From Pontibacillus litoralis JSM 072002 (lineage in GTDB: Bacteria; Bacillota; Bacilli; Bacillales; BH030062), in NCBI RefSeq assembly GCF_000775615.1, contig NZ_AVPG01000001.1, forward strand, positions 62,001-126,000: a DNA stretch of 64,000 bases, given 5' to 3'. Shown here one piece after another: positions 28,260-38,870 of this stretch; the stretch's first letter is position 1; every line of letters begins with the position of its first letter. Both the position numbers and the translations under genes were made by a program. The notes beneath the pieces were generated by a model that saw only the letters and a program-made list of their open reading frames with translations, was not told the origin of the DNA and did no database searches.

Positions 28260-30821
28260 TTACAAACCGCATTTCAGTTGAGCACCACAATTCATACAAG
28301 TGTTACATCCACCTGCGTCATGAATCTCGCCTTCACGACATACCGGACACGTGTTCCCAACTTCAGAACCAATGGTAACATCCGTTTTTTCTAGTTCGTG
28401 AACGGTGTCCATTAATACTACTCTCGGCTCTTCATCTTGGAATAGCTCTTGCTGCTCCTCCATGTTGTTATCTTCAGCCGTAAGGGTTAACACTTGAGCA
28501 TCACGACTACCGTCTACGTACACGGTCCCGCCTTTTGCACCGCCACGATATAGTCGTTGATATACTTCTTCTACTTGTTTAACGCTATACCCTTTAGGAG
28601 CATTTACCGTCTTGGAAATGGAGCTATCTACCCAGCGTTGGATAACACATTGTGCATCTGCGTGTGCTTCTGGAGATAATGTCATCGCCGTCACAAACCA
28701 TTCCGGTAAATCGTTAGGATCTTGGTCCGGATGACGCTCTAAATACTCTTGTACAATACTCGCCTTAACTTCAATAAACTTACCTAAACGCCCACTTCGG
28801 AAGTAAGAGAAGGAGAAATAAGGCTCTAAACCAGTTGACACGCCGACCATTGTTCCTGTAGAACCAGTAGGAGCAACCGTCAATAAGTGCGAATTACGTA
28901 TGCCGTGTTGCAACACTCCTTGACGAATATCTTCTGGCATCTTTTTCATGTAACCTGTGTTAATAAAGTTTTCGCGAAGCTGTCTTGTTTCTGCATCTGT
29001 GTTACCAATTAAGAATGGGAAACTCCCTTTCTCTTTCGCTAAATCTATGGAAGCTCGATAAGCAGTCGTCGCAATCACTTCAAAGATTTGATCAATTAAC
29101 TCATTACCAGCTTGTGAACCGTACGCTGTTTCTGTGTAAATAAGTAGGTCATGTAAGCCCATAACTCCTAAACCAACGCGACGCTCACCTAACGCTTGTT
29201 TCTTATTCTCCTCAAGAAAATATGGTGTTGCATCAATGACATTGTCCTGCATTCGTACACCAGTTGTAACAATTCGCTTCAACTTATTATAATCTACTTG
29301 CTTCGTTTCTTTATTTGCAACAGAGGCAAGGTTTACAGCAGCTAAATTACAAACAGAGTAAGGTGCCAAAGGTTGTTCTCCACAAGGGTTTGTTGCAACA
29401 ACTTTATGTCCATAACTTGTTGCATTCGTTTTCTCATTCGCATTATCAATAAAGAATATACCAGGTTCTGCTGAGTATGTTGCGCAAATGTTAATTAAAT
29501 CCCATAAATCGCTTGCTTTCATACGACGATGCGTTTTAATGGCATACCCCATTTGTTCCCATTCTCTTACATCACCAATTTCATGCCACTTATCATTGTA
29601 AACAGCCACCTCTTCGGCACTATAATTCTCCACATCAGGGAAACGTAAATCGTAATAGTCATCGTTTTCTACCGCTTCCATGAATTCATTTGTTAAACAA
29701 ATCGAAATGTTTGCACCTGTTAGGAATTCTGGGTTATGCACATCATAGTTCCCACCTTCACGTAGGCGCTCCTCTGCCTCCGCAATCGCTTTGTTCGTAA
29801 AGCCACCTTGCCCTTCGATTGTTTTATAATTTACAATTCCAGTATATAAATCACGCTCTGTTTCGGTCAGTGGCGTAAACTTCAACTTTGCTTGTGCTTG
29901 TCGTTTTATTTCTTCATCATTCGTCGTATCCATCAAGAAGCGAAGAATACGGGGGTTCTGCATTTTTGAAATAATAAATTCAATAATATCTGGATGCCAG
30001 TCTGCAAGCATAATCATTTGTGCTCCCCGTCTTGATCCACCTTGTTCAACAAGATGAGTCAATTTAGCGATATCATCTAACCACGAAACAGATCCAGAAG
30101 ATTTACCGTTCACACCACGAGCAAGAGCGTTACGAGGACGAAGTGTTGATCCGTTCGTTCCAACACCACCACCACGAGACATAATTTCCATTACTTGCTT
30201 ACGATGATCCGAAATCCCTTCACGAGAATCTTGCACAAAAGGCATAACATAACAGTTAAAATACGTTACATCCGTCTCTGCACCGGCTCCATACAACACA
30301 CGACCAGCAGGAATAAAATGCATGTGCGCAAGTTCTTCGTAGAAGTGTTCAAACCATTGCTTGCGCTTCTCTTCGTCTTTCTCTACTTTCGAAAGTCCAG
30401 TCGCATTGCGCAATGCAATTTGTTCATAATAAACTTCCAAAGGCTTGTCCAACACATCAATAGAGCGCGTAATAACACCTGTTTCCGCTTCGTCTTCATT
30501 ATCTAACACTGCTAAGAACTCTTCCTCAATTGTTATACGTGCTTTCCTAGTCTCCCAATCAATCGACTCAATAAAACCAGTCCCTCTTGCAGGAAACTTC
30601 GGATCTTCTTTGACAGTTAATACGACAAAGTCTCCAGGTGCTAGCGTTACTTTCTCCGTGTCTTTAAATGCATAACGATCTAACATAACTAATCTCGATA
30701 CACCAGAATGAGTAACCTTCATATCATCGGTAACAGGATGAACCTGTGGAAACATTCGAATATCTTTGTTTAATTGTTCTATGTTCACTTTATTGATGGA
30801 TTGTTTTAAGCCTTGCATCAT
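28260..30821 (-). CDS. nrdJ: Adenosylcobalamin-dependent (class II) ribonucleotide reductase
   Basis: 853 residues. The reductase barrel holds NPCGEQPLAPYSVCNLAAVNL, with catalytic Cys/Glu loop residues NPCGE-type, SVSWLDDIAKL and APTGSTGTMVGVSTGLEP. The C-terminus is a zinc ribbon and redox Cys segment (CPVC, CNTCMNC, CGL) that should re-reduce the active site. It makes deoxyribonucleotides with coenzyme B12 and without oxygen. B. subtilis lacks such an enzyme here; in that species lipM occupies this interval. Two NrdR boxes lie upstream. Confidence 0.95.
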   Translation of the reverse strand: MMQGLKQSINKVNIEQLNKDIRMFPQVHPVTDDMKVTHSGVSRLVMLDRYAFKDTEKVTLAPGDFVVLTVKEDPKFPARGTGFIESIDWETRKARITIEEEFLAVLDNEDEAETGVITRSIDVLDKPLEVYYEQIALRNATGLSKVEKDEEKRKQWFEHFYEELAHMHFIPAGRVLYGAGAETDVTYFNCYVMPFVQDSREGISDHRKQVMEIMSRGGGVGTNGSTLRPRNALARGVNGKSSGSVSWLDDIAKLTHLVEQGGSRRGAQMIMLADWHPDIIEFIISKMQNPRILRFLMDTTNDEEIKRQAQAKLKFTPLTETERDLYTGIVNYKTIEGQGGFTNKAIAEAEERLREGGNYDVHNPEFLTGANISICLTNEFMEAVENDDYYDLRFPDVENYSAEEVAVYNDKWHEIGDVREWEQMGYAIKTHRRMKASDLWDLINICATYSAEPGIFFIDNANEKTNATSYGHKVVATNPCGEQPLAPYSVCNLAAVNLASVANKETKQVDYNKLKRIVTTGVRMQDNVIDATPYFLEENKKQALGERRVGLGVMGLHDLLIYTETAYGSQAGNELIDQIFEVIATTAYRASIDLAKEKGSFPFLIGNTDAETRQLRENFINTGYMKKMPEDIRQGVLQHGIRNSHLLTVAPTGSTGTMVGVSTGLEPYFSFSYFRSGRLGKFIEVKASIVQEYLERHPDQDPNDLPEWFVTAMTLSPEAHADAQCVIQRWVDSSISKTVNAPKGYSVKQVEEVYQRLYRGGAKGGTVYVDGSRDAQVLTLTAEDNNMEEQQELFQDEEPRVVLMDTVHELEKTDVTIGSEVGNTCPVCREGEIHDAGGCNTCMNCGAQLKCGL

Positions 30822-30940
30822 ACATCTCTCCTCTGTCCTCTATAATTCCGTTGAGTTCGATGCCCCTTACGATCGATCAATCATCTTAAGCCACTCAACA
30901 AAATGCTATGTATAATAATTTATCATAGTCTCTTCTTACT

Positions 30941-30988
30941 TTTCAATATATAGTGTGCATTTCATGAAAAACGAACTATATATTGTGT
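30941..30988 (-). promoter_or_regulatory. Tandem NrdR boxes upstream of nrdJ
   Basis: Two 16-bp sites, 30941-30956 (core CAATATATAGTGT) and 30973-30988 (core CTATATATTGTGT), match the NrdR consensus acaCwAtATaTwGtgt. They are 32 bp apart, three helical turns, the standard spacing. A TTGAAA that could be the nrdJ -35 overlaps the first box, so NrdR should block RNA polymerase when dATP is high. Confidence 0.85.
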
Positions 30989-31210
30989 TTCGAGCAAAAA
31001 AAGATGACTTTGTCAATTTTTAAAAAGGGAGAAAAACCGTGTAAAAAGAAGATTTACATCGAAAAAACTCTATATTTGAATGCATTACTCTTTATTCAAA
31101 TTTGCAACATACGAAAGAGTGTTCTCATAACAGAAACTATCATAGCACGATACGTTACAATATACTATAGTAATTACATTTCCATCATGTGTAAAGTACA
31201 GAAAGAAAGA

Positions 31211-31218
31211 TTGTCGAA
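31211..31218 (+). promoter_or_regulatory. Possible Spo0A box before yqhL
   Basis: TTGTCGAA, a full match to the 0A box core, lies 9 bases upstream of the yqhL -35 element. A chance match cannot be ruled out. Confidence 0.3.
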
Positions 31219-31226
31219 AAAACCCT

Positions 31227-31255
31227 TTGAAAGTTATTCACGACAACACTATAAT
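31227..31255 (+). promoter_or_regulatory. Sigma-A promoter of yqhL
   Basis: TTGAAA, 17 bases, TATAAT, 37 bases before the yqhL ATG with AGGGGGAA as ribosome site. The rest of 30989-31226 shows no supported gene. Confidence 0.75.
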
Positions 31256-31292
31256 AGAGAAAGATGCTTCAGAGAATTAGGGGGAATTAGGT

Positions 31293-31667
31293 ATGTTGTG
31301 GTTTATTTTAGTAGCAGCCGCACTTATTATCGGCTATGCCGTTTTAAAATACGTTCGACAGCAGCAATATTTGAAAACATTAACATCAGAACAATTTCGT
31401 GAAGGGTATCGTAAGGCACAACTCATCGATGTAAGAGAACCTAACGAATTTAAAGGCGGTCATATTTTGGGCGCTAGAAATATTCCCGTCACTCAATTAA
31501 AACAGCGTTTGCAAGAAATACGCCCTGATAAACCGGTTTACTTGTATTGCCAAAATGCTGCCCGTTCTACTCGAGCGGCCAACATCCTTCACAAAAAAGG
31601 ATACAAACATTTACATCAACTGCAAGGCGGCTTTAAAAAATGGGATGGAAAAATTAAAAAAGGATAG
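31293..31667 (+). CDS. yqhL: Membrane-anchored rhodanese YqhL
   Basis: 124 residues: an N-terminal membrane helix (2-18) and one rhodanese domain with LIDVREPNEFKGGHI, the active-site loop YCQNAARS (Cys about residue 87) and LQGGFKKW. Probably moves sulfane sulfur at the cytoplasmic face. It starts behind AGGGGGAA. Confidence 0.92.
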   Translation: MLWFILVAAALIIGYAVLKYVRQQQYLKTLTSEQFREGYRKAQLIDVREPNEFKGGHILGARNIPVTQLKQRLQEIRPDKPVYLYCQNAARSTRAANILHKKGYKHLHQLQGGFKKWDGKIKKG

Positions 31668-31681
31668 AACGCATCAAAGAA

Positions 31682-31715
31682 CAGAACTCCTAGCATCCAA
31701 TAGCTAGGAGTTCTG
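31682..31715. terminator. Bidirectional terminator between yqhL and gcvPB
   Basis: AGAACTCCTAGC and GCTAGGAGTTCT form a perfect stem around a loop between two convergent genes. Confidence 0.85.
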
Positions 31716-31722
31716 TTTTGCT

Positions 31723-33186
31723 TCACTCTTGATTTTCTTTTCTATACCGCAAGATCGGTTTACGAGCGGCTGTTGTTTCATCCATGCGACCTACAACAGT
31801 TGTGTGCGGTGCTTCTTGCACTTTCTCAGGCTGCTGCTTAGCTTCTTGAGCGATTTGCTTCATAGCTACGATAAATTCATCTAACGTTTCTTTAGACTCT
31901 GTTTCTGTAGGTTCGATCATTAACGCTTCCTCTACATTAAGTGGGAAATACGTTGTTGGTGGGTGATACCCGAAATCTAGCAATCGTTTGGCCATATCTA
32001 ACGTTCTCACACCTAATTTCTTCTGACGTTTACCAGAGAGAACGAATTCATGCTTACAATGTTGGGTAAATGGTAAATCGAAATCTTGTTGCAATTGACG
32101 CATCATATAGTTCGCGTTTAATACAGCATATTCACTTACTTTACGAATACCTTCAGGACCCATTGTTCGAATGTAAGTGTAAGCACGAACATTAATACCG
32201 AAATTACCGAAATACGGCTTTACCCGACCAATAGAGTCTGGACGCTCATGTTCAAACACATACACATCGTTTTCTTTTTTCAAGATTGGCTTCGGTAAAA
32301 ATGGCGCTAGTTCTTTAGACACACCGACTGGTCCTGATCCCGGACCTCCGCCGCCGTGAGGACCTGTAAACGTTTTGTGCAAATTCAAATGCACAACATC
32401 AAAGCCCATATCTCCAGGACGTGCATAGCCCAAAACAGCATTTAAATTCGCTCCGTCATAATACAAGCGACCTCCAGCATCATGAACAATTTGAGCCATT
32501 TCTACGATATGCTCTTCAAATAACCCTAATGTATTCGGGTTCGTTAACATAAGCGCTGCCGTATTTTCATCCACAACACGTTTTAAATCTTCTAAGTCCA
32601 CTAAACCACGCTCATCCGATTTTACGGTTACGGATTCAAAACCCGCTACAGTTGCAGACGCCGGATTGGTTCCATGAGCAGAATCAGGGACAATCACTTT
32701 CGTCCGATGATGGTCACCATTCTTCTCATGAAAAGCACGAATCATCATTAAACCAGTCCATTCACCGTGTGCACCAGCGGCCGGCTGTAGCGTTACCGTA
32801 TCCATACCAGTAATTTCTTCTAGTGACGTTTGCAAGTCATACATTAATTCAAGTGCACCTTGAACAGTTTCTTCACTTTGTAACGGGTGAATATGACTAA
32901 AGCCTGTTAACCGTACAACGTCTTCATTTATTTTCGGATTATATTTCATTGTACAAGAACCAAGTGGGTAAAAACCAGAATCCACCCCATGATTTCGCTT
33001 GGACAAAGCTGTATAGTGACGCATAATTTGTAGTTCACTTACTTCTGGTAATTGTGCATCTTGTTGACGTACATATCGTTCATCAAGCTCGATAGCTACT
33101 TCAGGTACATCTAAAGTTGGTAAGCTATACCCAATGCGCCCAGGTTGACTATGCTCAAATATTACTGGAAAGTCTTCTTTAAACAT
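31723..33186 (-). CDS. gcvPB: Glycine dehydrogenase (decarboxylating) subunit 2
   Basis: 487 residues from ATG 33186 behind GGGGG (B. subtilis 488). The PLP lysine is in [16 protein letters not shown]. With GcvPA it forms the P-protein that decarboxylates glycine and passes the aminomethyl group to GcvH. It overlaps gcvPA by eight bases. GcvH is not in the window, as usual for Bacillus. Confidence 0.97.
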   Translation of the reverse strand: MFKEDFPVIFEHSQPGRIGYSLPTLDVPEVAIELDERYVRQQDAQLPEVSELQIMRHYTALSKRNHGVDSGFYPLGSCTMKYNPKINEDVVRLTGFSHIHPLQSEETVQGALELMYDLQTSLEEITGMDTVTLQPAAGAHGEWTGLMMIRAFHEKNGDHHRTKVIVPDSAHGTNPASATVAGFESVTVKSDERGLVDLEDLKRVVDENTAALMLTNPNTLGLFEEHIVEMAQIVHDAGGRLYYDGANLNAVLGYARPGDMGFDVVHLNLHKTFTGPHGGGGPGSGPVGVSKELAPFLPKPILKKENDVYVFEHERPDSIGRVKPYFGNFGINVRAYTYIRTMGPEGIRKVSEYAVLNANYMMRQLQQDFDLPFTQHCKHEFVLSGKRQKKLGVRTLDMAKRLLDFGYHPPTTYFPLNVEEALMIEPTETESKETLDEFIVAMKQIAQEAKQQPEKVQEAPHTTVVGRMDETTAARKPILRYRKENQE

Positions 33187-34528
33187 GTACATCCCCCAAT
33201 TCTTTAATGAAGCCATCTATTTCTTCTTTTGTACGTAATTCTGTCACAGCTAATAACATACATCCTTCTAACTGTGGATCAACGCTCGCTAAATCATAAC
33301 CACCAATATAACCTTTTTCATACAGTGATTGGTTGATTGCTGATACAGATGCGGGACATTGTACCACCACTTCGTTAAAGAAAGGGCCTGTAAATGTTAC
33401 TTTAAAGCCAGCTTGCTGCAAAGATTGGAAAGCATATCGAGCTTTTTGCATATTCTGATACGCCATTTCTTTCAGCCCCTCTTTACCAAGCGCTGACAAT
33501 GCTACAGAAGTTGCTAGCGCATTTAATGCTTGGTTCGAGCAAATATTCGATGTCGCTTTATCACGACGAATGTGCTGTTCACGTGCTTGTAACGTCAATA
33601 CATATCCTCTACGCCCTTGTTCATCCTTCGTTTCACCAACTAGCCTTCCTGGAACTTTACGCATTAGTTTTTTCGTCGTTGCGAAATAACCGCAATGAGG
33701 TCCGCCGAATTGTGCAGGAATGCCGAAGACTTGCGTATCACCTACTACAATATCCGCACCAAATTCTCCAGGAGGCGTTAAATATCCTAACGCTAACGGA
33801 TTACTTGATACAATAAACATTGCCTTTTTCTGCTTTGCCATTCGCTCCTGTACTTCTGCTAATGGCTCGATTTGCCCATAGAAGTTAGGGTATTGAATCA
33901 CGACACTCGCTGTTTCTTCATCTAATTGTTTCTCTAACGCATCTAAATCTGTAAGACCATCTTTCGCAGCAATTTCAATTACTTCTAAATTTTGACCTTT
34001 CGCATACGTATAAATGACTTGCAATGATTGAGGATGAATAGTTTTCGATACGAGTATTTTCTTCTTTTTCGTTACACCTGCACTTAACGTTACCGCTTCT
34101 GCTAAAGATGTTCCACCATCGTACATGGAAGAGTTCGCTACTTCCATTCCAGTTAATTCACTAATCATCGTTTGAAATTCAAAAATAGCTTGCAATTCCC
34201 CTTGAGAGATTTCTGGTTGATAAGGTGTATAGGCCGTATAAAATTCCGACCGAGAAATGACATGGTCTACAATCGATGGAATGTAATGATCGTATACGCC
34301 GGCGCCTAGAAAAGAAACATACTCTTTCGTGTTTGCGTTCTTGCTTGCCATTGCTGAAAGTTCTTTCATTAAGGCAGGTTCGCTTTTTGCTGGCTTAATA
34401 TTTAGCTCTCCTTGAAAGCGAACCGTTTCAGGTATATCTTCAAACAGCTCATCTGTTGACGAAACGCCAATGGAATCAAGCATGTCTTGTTTATCTTTAT
34501 CAGTCATTGGTAAATAACGAAATGACAT
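33179..34528 (-). CDS. gcvPA: Glycine dehydrogenase (decarboxylating) subunit 1
   Basis: 449 residues from ATG 34528 behind AAGGGGGAG (B. subtilis 448). It carries the family segments [39 protein letters not shown] and [18 protein letters not shown]. It is the half of P-protein lacking the PLP lysine. It follows gcvT by 21 bases in the gcvT-PA-PB operon. Confidence 0.97.
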   Translation of the reverse strand: MSFRYLPMTDKDKQDMLDSIGVSSTDELFEDIPETVRFQGELNIKPAKSEPALMKELSAMASKNANTKEYVSFLGAGVYDHYIPSIVDHVISRSEFYTAYTPYQPEISQGELQAIFEFQTMISELTGMEVANSSMYDGGTSLAEAVTLSAGVTKKKKILVSKTIHPQSLQVIYTYAKGQNLEVIEIAAKDGLTDLDALEKQLDEETASVVIQYPNFYGQIEPLAEVQERMAKQKKAMFIVSSNPLALGYLTPPGEFGADIVVGDTQVFGIPAQFGGPHCGYFATTKKLMRKVPGRLVGETKDEQGRRGYVLTLQAREQHIRRDKATSNICSNQALNALATSVALSALGKEGLKEMAYQNMQKARYAFQSLQQAGFKVTFTGPFFNEVVVQCPASVSAINQSLYEKGYIGGYDLASVDPQLEGCMLLAVTELRTKEEIDGFIKELGDVHV

Positions 34529-34549
34529 CGTTTCTCCCCCTTGCATAAA

Positions 34550-35653
34550 TTAAGATCGTTTATAAAAAGGTGTTGGTACTACTTTAGCACGTAGTAATCG
34601 TTTTCTTACTTGAATAACAACTTCCTGTCCTTCTTCAGTGAACTCTGTAGCAATTAAGGCTAAGCCAACACGTTTATTCAATGTAGGTGATTGCGTTCCT
34701 GACGTCACAAATCCAATTTCTTCGTCCCCTACAAATACAGAATAACCGTGACGCGGTATACCTTTATCTATCATTTCAATTCCAACTAATTTACGTTTCG
34801 GACCTTCTTCTTTTTGTTTCGCTAATACAGATTTTCCAATAAAATCCGCTTCTTTATTTGGTTTAACCGCAAAACCAAGACCTGCTTCAATAGGACTAAT
34901 CTCCGGTCCTAATTCTTGACCATATAAAGCTAGGTTGGCTTCAAATCGCAACGTATCACGAGCCCCTAGTCCAACTGGTTCAATGCCATACGCTTGACCC
35001 GCTTGCAATATTGCTTGCCACAATGCTTGAGCAGAAGCTGGGTTTAAATAAATTTCAAAACCATCTTCACCAGTATATCCAGTTCTAGAAACAAGTGCTT
35101 GATGCTCAATCCCTTTAAACGTAACGTCTGGTTGAAAACGGAAAAATTTAATAGCTGATAAATCATCCTCCGTTAACTGCTGTAGGATGCGCTCTGCCTC
35201 AGGACCTTGAATTGCTAGTTGTGCATATTGATCTGACCTGTTCTCCAGTATAACGTCTTCTGTTACGTGCTGTTTTAAATATTCAAAATCTTCATCCGTA
35301 TTCGACGCGTTTACAACGAGTAAATATTGTTGTTCTGCTAGTTGATACACGAGCAAATCATCTACCGTACCACCATTTTCATTACACATAATCGTGTATT
35401 GTGCACGTCCTGGCGTTATTTTAGAAATGTCGTTCGTTAGCATTTTTTGTAGAAAGGCTTCCGCACCATCTCCTGCTACGTACACTTCTCCCATATGCGA
35501 TACATCGAATAAGCCGGCCTTCGTTCTTGTTGCATGGTGTTCCTCTATAATAGAAGAAAATTGGACAGGCATCTCCCACCCACCAAAATCAATGGTTTTC
35601 GCACCATTTTTTTTAAACTCAGGATATAACGGTGTTCGTTTTAATTCAGTCAT
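34550..35653 (-). CDS. gcvT: Aminomethyltransferase GcvT
   Basis: 367 residues with [13 protein letters not shown], the folate-site [11 protein letters not shown] and [18 protein letters not shown]. It moves the methylene group from GcvH-bound aminomethyl-lipoate to tetrahydrofolate, releasing ammonia. First gene of the operon, directly behind the glycine riboswitch. Confidence 0.98.
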   Translation of the reverse strand: MTELKRTPLYPEFKKNGAKTIDFGGWEMPVQFSSIIEEHHATRTKAGLFDVSHMGEVYVAGDGAEAFLQKMLTNDISKITPGRAQYTIMCNENGGTVDDLLVYQLAEQQYLLVVNASNTDEDFEYLKQHVTEDVILENRSDQYAQLAIQGPEAERILQQLTEDDLSAIKFFRFQPDVTFKGIEHQALVSRTGYTGEDGFEIYLNPASAQALWQAILQAGQAYGIEPVGLGARDTLRFEANLALYGQELGPEISPIEAGLGFAVKPNKEADFIGKSVLAKQKEEGPKRKLVGIEMIDKGIPRHGYSVFVGDEEIGFVTSGTQSPTLNKRVGLALIATEFTEEGQEVVIQVRKRLLRAKVVPTPFYKRS

Positions 35654-35749
35654 TTCTATCTATACCTCCTTCAATAAAGTTCATTTTCAAACTAAGTCAC
35701 CTTTATAAACAACGCCATCATATCTTAATTTTCTGAAAAAAAGACGAAA

Positions 35750-35783
35750 AAAATAGAGAACTACCTATCCAAACGTAGTTCCC
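35750..35783 (-). terminator. Riboswitch-controlled terminator
   Basis: GGGAACTAC and GTAGTTCTC form a stem on the minus strand followed by TATTTTTTT, right after the second glycine aptamer and about 100 bases before gcvT. It is the likely expression platform; glycine binding should favour read-through. Confidence 0.85.
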
Positions 35784-35968
35784 TGTCCATTAACCAGAAA
35801 GTTTCGCAGTTATGTAAACTGTTTGCTTCTTGGGTGGCCTCTACTTAAAGGCACTCTCCAGAGATGCGTCCTACAAGAGTCTTTTTGCCTGAGAGATTCG
35901 TGTCATAACTTGCTCCTTCGGCGTCACTTCGTTCGTGATCTCTCCCCTTGTAATCATTCGCCATTATA
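35783..35968 (-). promoter_or_regulatory. Tandem glycine riboswitch of gcvT operon
   Basis: On the minus strand both aptamers can be read in order. Aptamer 1 contains GCGAATGA (leader, kink-turn side), AAGGGGAGAGAT, GCCGAAGGAGCAA and AATCTCTCAGGCAAAAAGAC. Aptamer 2 contains CATCTCTGGAGAGTGCC, CCACC and AAACTTTCTGGT, ending GGACAGG. These match the B. subtilis gcvT riboswitch nearly base for base in the conserved cores. Confidence 0.95.
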
Positions 35969-35994
35969 AAATTGTCGAGATGAGCGAAACCGAT

Positions 35995-36023
35995 ATTATA
36001 AAATCTTGAAGATATGTGAACAA
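35995..36023 (-). promoter_or_regulatory. Sigma-A promoter of glycine riboswitch
   Basis: Minus strand TTGTTC (36018-36023), a 17-base spacer and a perfect TATAAT (35995-36000) would start the transcript near 35988, just ahead of aptamer 1. Confidence 0.7.
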
Positions 36024-36125
36024 TAATCTATAAAGTTAAACACATTATATCATATGAATATTATCGTGTGTACTACAAATCATAGAAGTTGCACACCATA
36101 CGTAAAGAATAGAGGTGAGGTATTC

Positions 36126-37787
36126 ATGACAAACGACATCCAGTTGCATGTAAGTTTAGATCATGATTTAACTAATAAGATTTCAGATGATAGTCTTTTT
36201 TGTTCTTGGAATACGTTTCAACTTGCCTATGAAACAGCGAATCAATTAGCTATTCCAGCGTTTAAAGGATTACAATCACCACAACATTTGCCACAAGTTT
36301 CTTTTTTACCACACCAAATCGCATGTGCTCAAAAGGTTATTGAGCACATGAATGGGCGTGCCATACTTGCTGATGAGGTTGGCCTCGGAAAAACGATTGA
36401 AGCTGGACTTATTTTAAAAGAATACATGATTCGCGGTTTGGTGAAAAAGGTACTCATTTTAGCCCCTGCCTCTTTAGTCAATCAATGGGTAGTAGAGATG
36501 AACGAAAAATTTTATATTCCTGCTTCTGCTCAACGAAAGTCCCCTATTTGGGATTATGACGTTGTCGTCTCTTCCATTGATACTGCCAAACGTCCTCCTC
36601 ACAAGGACGTTATCCTTAACACGGAATACGATATGGTCATCATTGATGAAGCGCATAAACTGAAAAACCATAAAACAAAAAACTATCAATTTGTTCAAGA
36701 ACTAACGAAGAAATACTGTTTATTACTCACAGCTACACCTGTCCAAAATCATTTACTCGATATATTTAATTTAGTCTCTATTTTAAAACCAGGTCATTTA
36801 GGAAATTATGAGGATTTCACACAACGATTCGGCAACAACCGGAATAAACTATCCAATGATGATCATTTAAAAGCGCTTGTTAACAAAGTGATGGTACGTA
36901 ACCGTCGGGAAGAAACAGGAGTAGAATGGACGAAGCGTATCGTGGAAACCGTAGACATTGATTTCACGCAAGCAGAGAGAGATGCTTATAACTTTTTACT
37001 AGATATCGCAAATAGCCCTATGGCGTTCACAAACATAACTTTGTTACGGGAACTATGTTCTAGTCGAGAAGCATGCTTTTTATCTATTCAGAACATGCTA
37101 AAAAGAGAAGAATTACATGACGAGCGAGCAAATCAGCTCAAGCAAATGGTAACGTACATCGAGAAAATGCCCCACCATGCGAAAGCACAAAAAGTAGTGG
37201 AACTTATATCGAAATCAAACGAAAAATTCATTATTTTCACAGAGTATCGAGCAACGCAATACTATTTGCAATGGCTATTACAACAACATGGTATTTCATC
37301 TGTACCATTTCGAGGTGGATTTAAAAGAAGTAAGAAAGATTGGATGAAGCAACTGTTTCAACATCATGCACAAGTATTAATTGCTACGGAAGCCGGAGGA
37401 GAAGGTATTAATTTACAATTTTGCAATAATATCATTAATTATGATTTGCCATGGAATCCGATGCGTTTAGAGCAACGAATCGGACGTATCCACCGATTTG
37501 GGCAAACAGAAGATGTACACATATACAATTTCGCCATTCGTAACACGATTGAAGATCACGTACTCACCCTATTATATGACAAAATACGCTTGTTTGAACG
37601 AGTCGTTGGTAATCTAGATGATATTTTACAGAAACTAGAAATAAATGATGTAGAAACAGAATTGCATCATATATACAAGCAGTCAAGCTCAATTGGTGAA
37701 GCAAAAATTAAATTAAATAACCTTTCATCCGTTATTGCTTCTGCTCAAGAACAGGAGGATAAAGATGGAACAAGCGGAGCTTCATAA
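36126..37787 (+). CDS. yqhH: SNF2-family helicase YqhH
   Basis: 553 residues from ATG 36126 behind GAGGTGAGG (B. subtilis 557). Walker A is in LADEVGLGKTIEAGLIL, Walker B is DEAH in VIIDEAHKLKN, motif III LLLTATPVQN, and the C-terminal helicase domain has ATEAGGEGINLQFC and QRIGRIHRFGQ. An RapA/HepA-like DNA translocase, probably in nucleoprotein remodelling; role unproven. It overlaps yqhG by 23 bases. Confidence 0.94.
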   Translation: MTNDIQLHVSLDHDLTNKISDDSLFCSWNTFQLAYETANQLAIPAFKGLQSPQHLPQVSFLPHQIACAQKVIEHMNGRAILADEVGLGKTIEAGLILKEYMIRGLVKKVLILAPASLVNQWVVEMNEKFYIPASAQRKSPIWDYDVVVSSIDTAKRPPHKDVILNTEYDMVIIDEAHKLKNHKTKNYQFVQELTKKYCLLLTATPVQNHLLDIFNLVSILKPGHLGNYEDFTQRFGNNRNKLSNDDHLKALVNKVMVRNRREETGVEWTKRIVETVDIDFTQAERDAYNFLLDIANSPMAFTNITLLRELCSSREACFLSIQNMLKREELHDERANQLKQMVTYIEKMPHHAKAQKVVELISKSNEKFIIFTEYRATQYYLQWLLQQHGISSVPFRGGFKRSKKDWMKQLFQHHAQVLIATEAGGEGINLQFCNNIINYDLPWNPMRLEQRIGRIHRFGQTEDVHIYNFAIRNTIEDHVLTLLYDKIRLFERVVGNLDDILQKLEINDVETELHHIYKQSSSIGEAKIKLNNLSSVIASAQEQEDKDGTSGAS

Positions 37788-38607
37788 TTTCTTAACACGT
37801 TATTTTACAGCGAACCAATGCAACATAATCCAAGACAAAGATGGCATGATAACGGTGCAATTAACCGAGCAATTAGATGAGCAATTAATGAACCGCCCCT
37901 TTTACTGGAATTACGTTAAACGAGTGGGAGGGCGAGGCATGCCAATGAAAGTCACCTTTATTACGAATCCAGCCAAAAAAGAAGAAGAAGGAGAATGGAT
38001 TCATTTCGGTTCCCCTCGCCTTCATCAAATGTTTCACACGTTAAAGCAAACGGGGAAAATAACAAGACAATACGAAAGCAAGACAGGAAATACGAATCAG
38101 ACATCGCTAATACCATGGCTCATATTGAACGTTTCTGTCCACTACCAAGGAGTTCAAAAGAGAAATGAGCTCCTATCATTAGGCATCAACCTTATCAATG
38201 GAGCAATTTTGCCTACATTTATGGATCGAATTCAGACCATTAGCTTTTCTCCCATTATTCATGATTACTGTTTTACATTAACGCCCATTATTAGAACAAC
38301 AAGTGCATTAAATCGTTTAGAACGTTACATTCAGAACGATATTCACAGCCAAGACGATGCATGGGTTCAAGAAGCACATCAAACCTACAAGGAAGAAAAG
38401 GAATTACTCGATTATTTTTTTCAGCTGGATACACATAGTAATGCAACGGATGAATGCACAGAGGAAGAACGACTAGTAAAAGAGCGTTATAAATCGGAAC
38501 TCGCAACGTTACAAGAACGATTACTCCCTACTATTTCTACAGAAGTGATTAATACCGGTATGCTATACATTTCTCAACAAACAACCTCCCAATTATTGCA
38601 ACAATAA
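37765..38607 (+). CDS. yqhG: YqhG family protein
   Basis: 280 residues from ATG 37765 behind ACAGGAGGATAAAG. No catalytic motif or membrane helix is visible; the C-terminal half is helical and charged. It matches YqhG by position after the SNF2 helicase and by opening residues (HNFLTRYFTANQCNI, RPFYWNYV). The overlap with yqhH suggests a joint function; unknown. Confidence 0.85.
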   Translation: MEQAELHNFLTRYFTANQCNIIQDKDGMITVQLTEQLDEQLMNRPFYWNYVKRVGGRGMPMKVTFITNPAKKEEEGEWIHFGSPRLHQMFHTLKQTGKITRQYESKTGNTNQTSLIPWLILNVSVHYQGVQKRNELLSLGINLINGAILPTFMDRIQTISFSPIIHDYCFTLTPIIRTTSALNRLERYIQNDIHSQDDAWVQEAHQTYKEEKELLDYFFQLDTHSNATDECTEEERLVKERYKSELATLQERLLPTISTEVINTGMLYISQQTTSQLLQQ

Positions 38608-38608
38608 A

Positions 38609-38635
38609 AACAGGGAATGTGTCTTTTCCCTGTTA
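38609..38635. terminator. Terminator after yqhG
   Basis: AACAGGGAA and TTCCCTGTT pair across a short loop just after the yqhG stop. The T run is short. Confidence 0.6.
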
Positions 38636-38646
38636 TAGCTTTACTA

Positions 38647-38826
38647 TTATGATTTACGTCTAAAGACGAAGGACAGTGCCAACGGAATGATGCCGAACAA
38701 TGTTATCGACCAAGGCTTTCGTGCAGCCTTTTTTCTTTGCTTTCGTTCTTTTTTCTTCTCTTTAGGTAATTCCATGTATTTGACTACTTCTTCTGTCATA
38801 AATTTCACGTAATCATTAGGGGACAT
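38647..38826 (-). CDS. yqzE: YqzE family small protein
   Basis: 59 residues from ATG 38826 behind AGAGGTGAAAG. It starts MSPNDYVKFMTEEVVKYMELPKE-like, has a central Lys/Arg-rich stretch and ends in a hydrophobic helix, as YqzE. It is tied to comG operons by position; a role in competence is suspected only from context. Confidence 0.8.
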   Translation of the reverse strand: MSPNDYVKFMTEEVVKYMELPKEKKKERKQRKKAARKPWSITLFGIIPLALSFVFRRKS

Positions 38827-38870
38827 GCTTTCACCTCTTGTTCTATTCATCTATGTGTAGTATCCCCTTT

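Noticed and set aside
30983-31402. 139-residue plus-strand frame upstream of yqhL
   Set aside because: It runs out of frame through the NrdR box, the yqhL promoter and the start of yqhL, with no ribosome site and no recognisable family.
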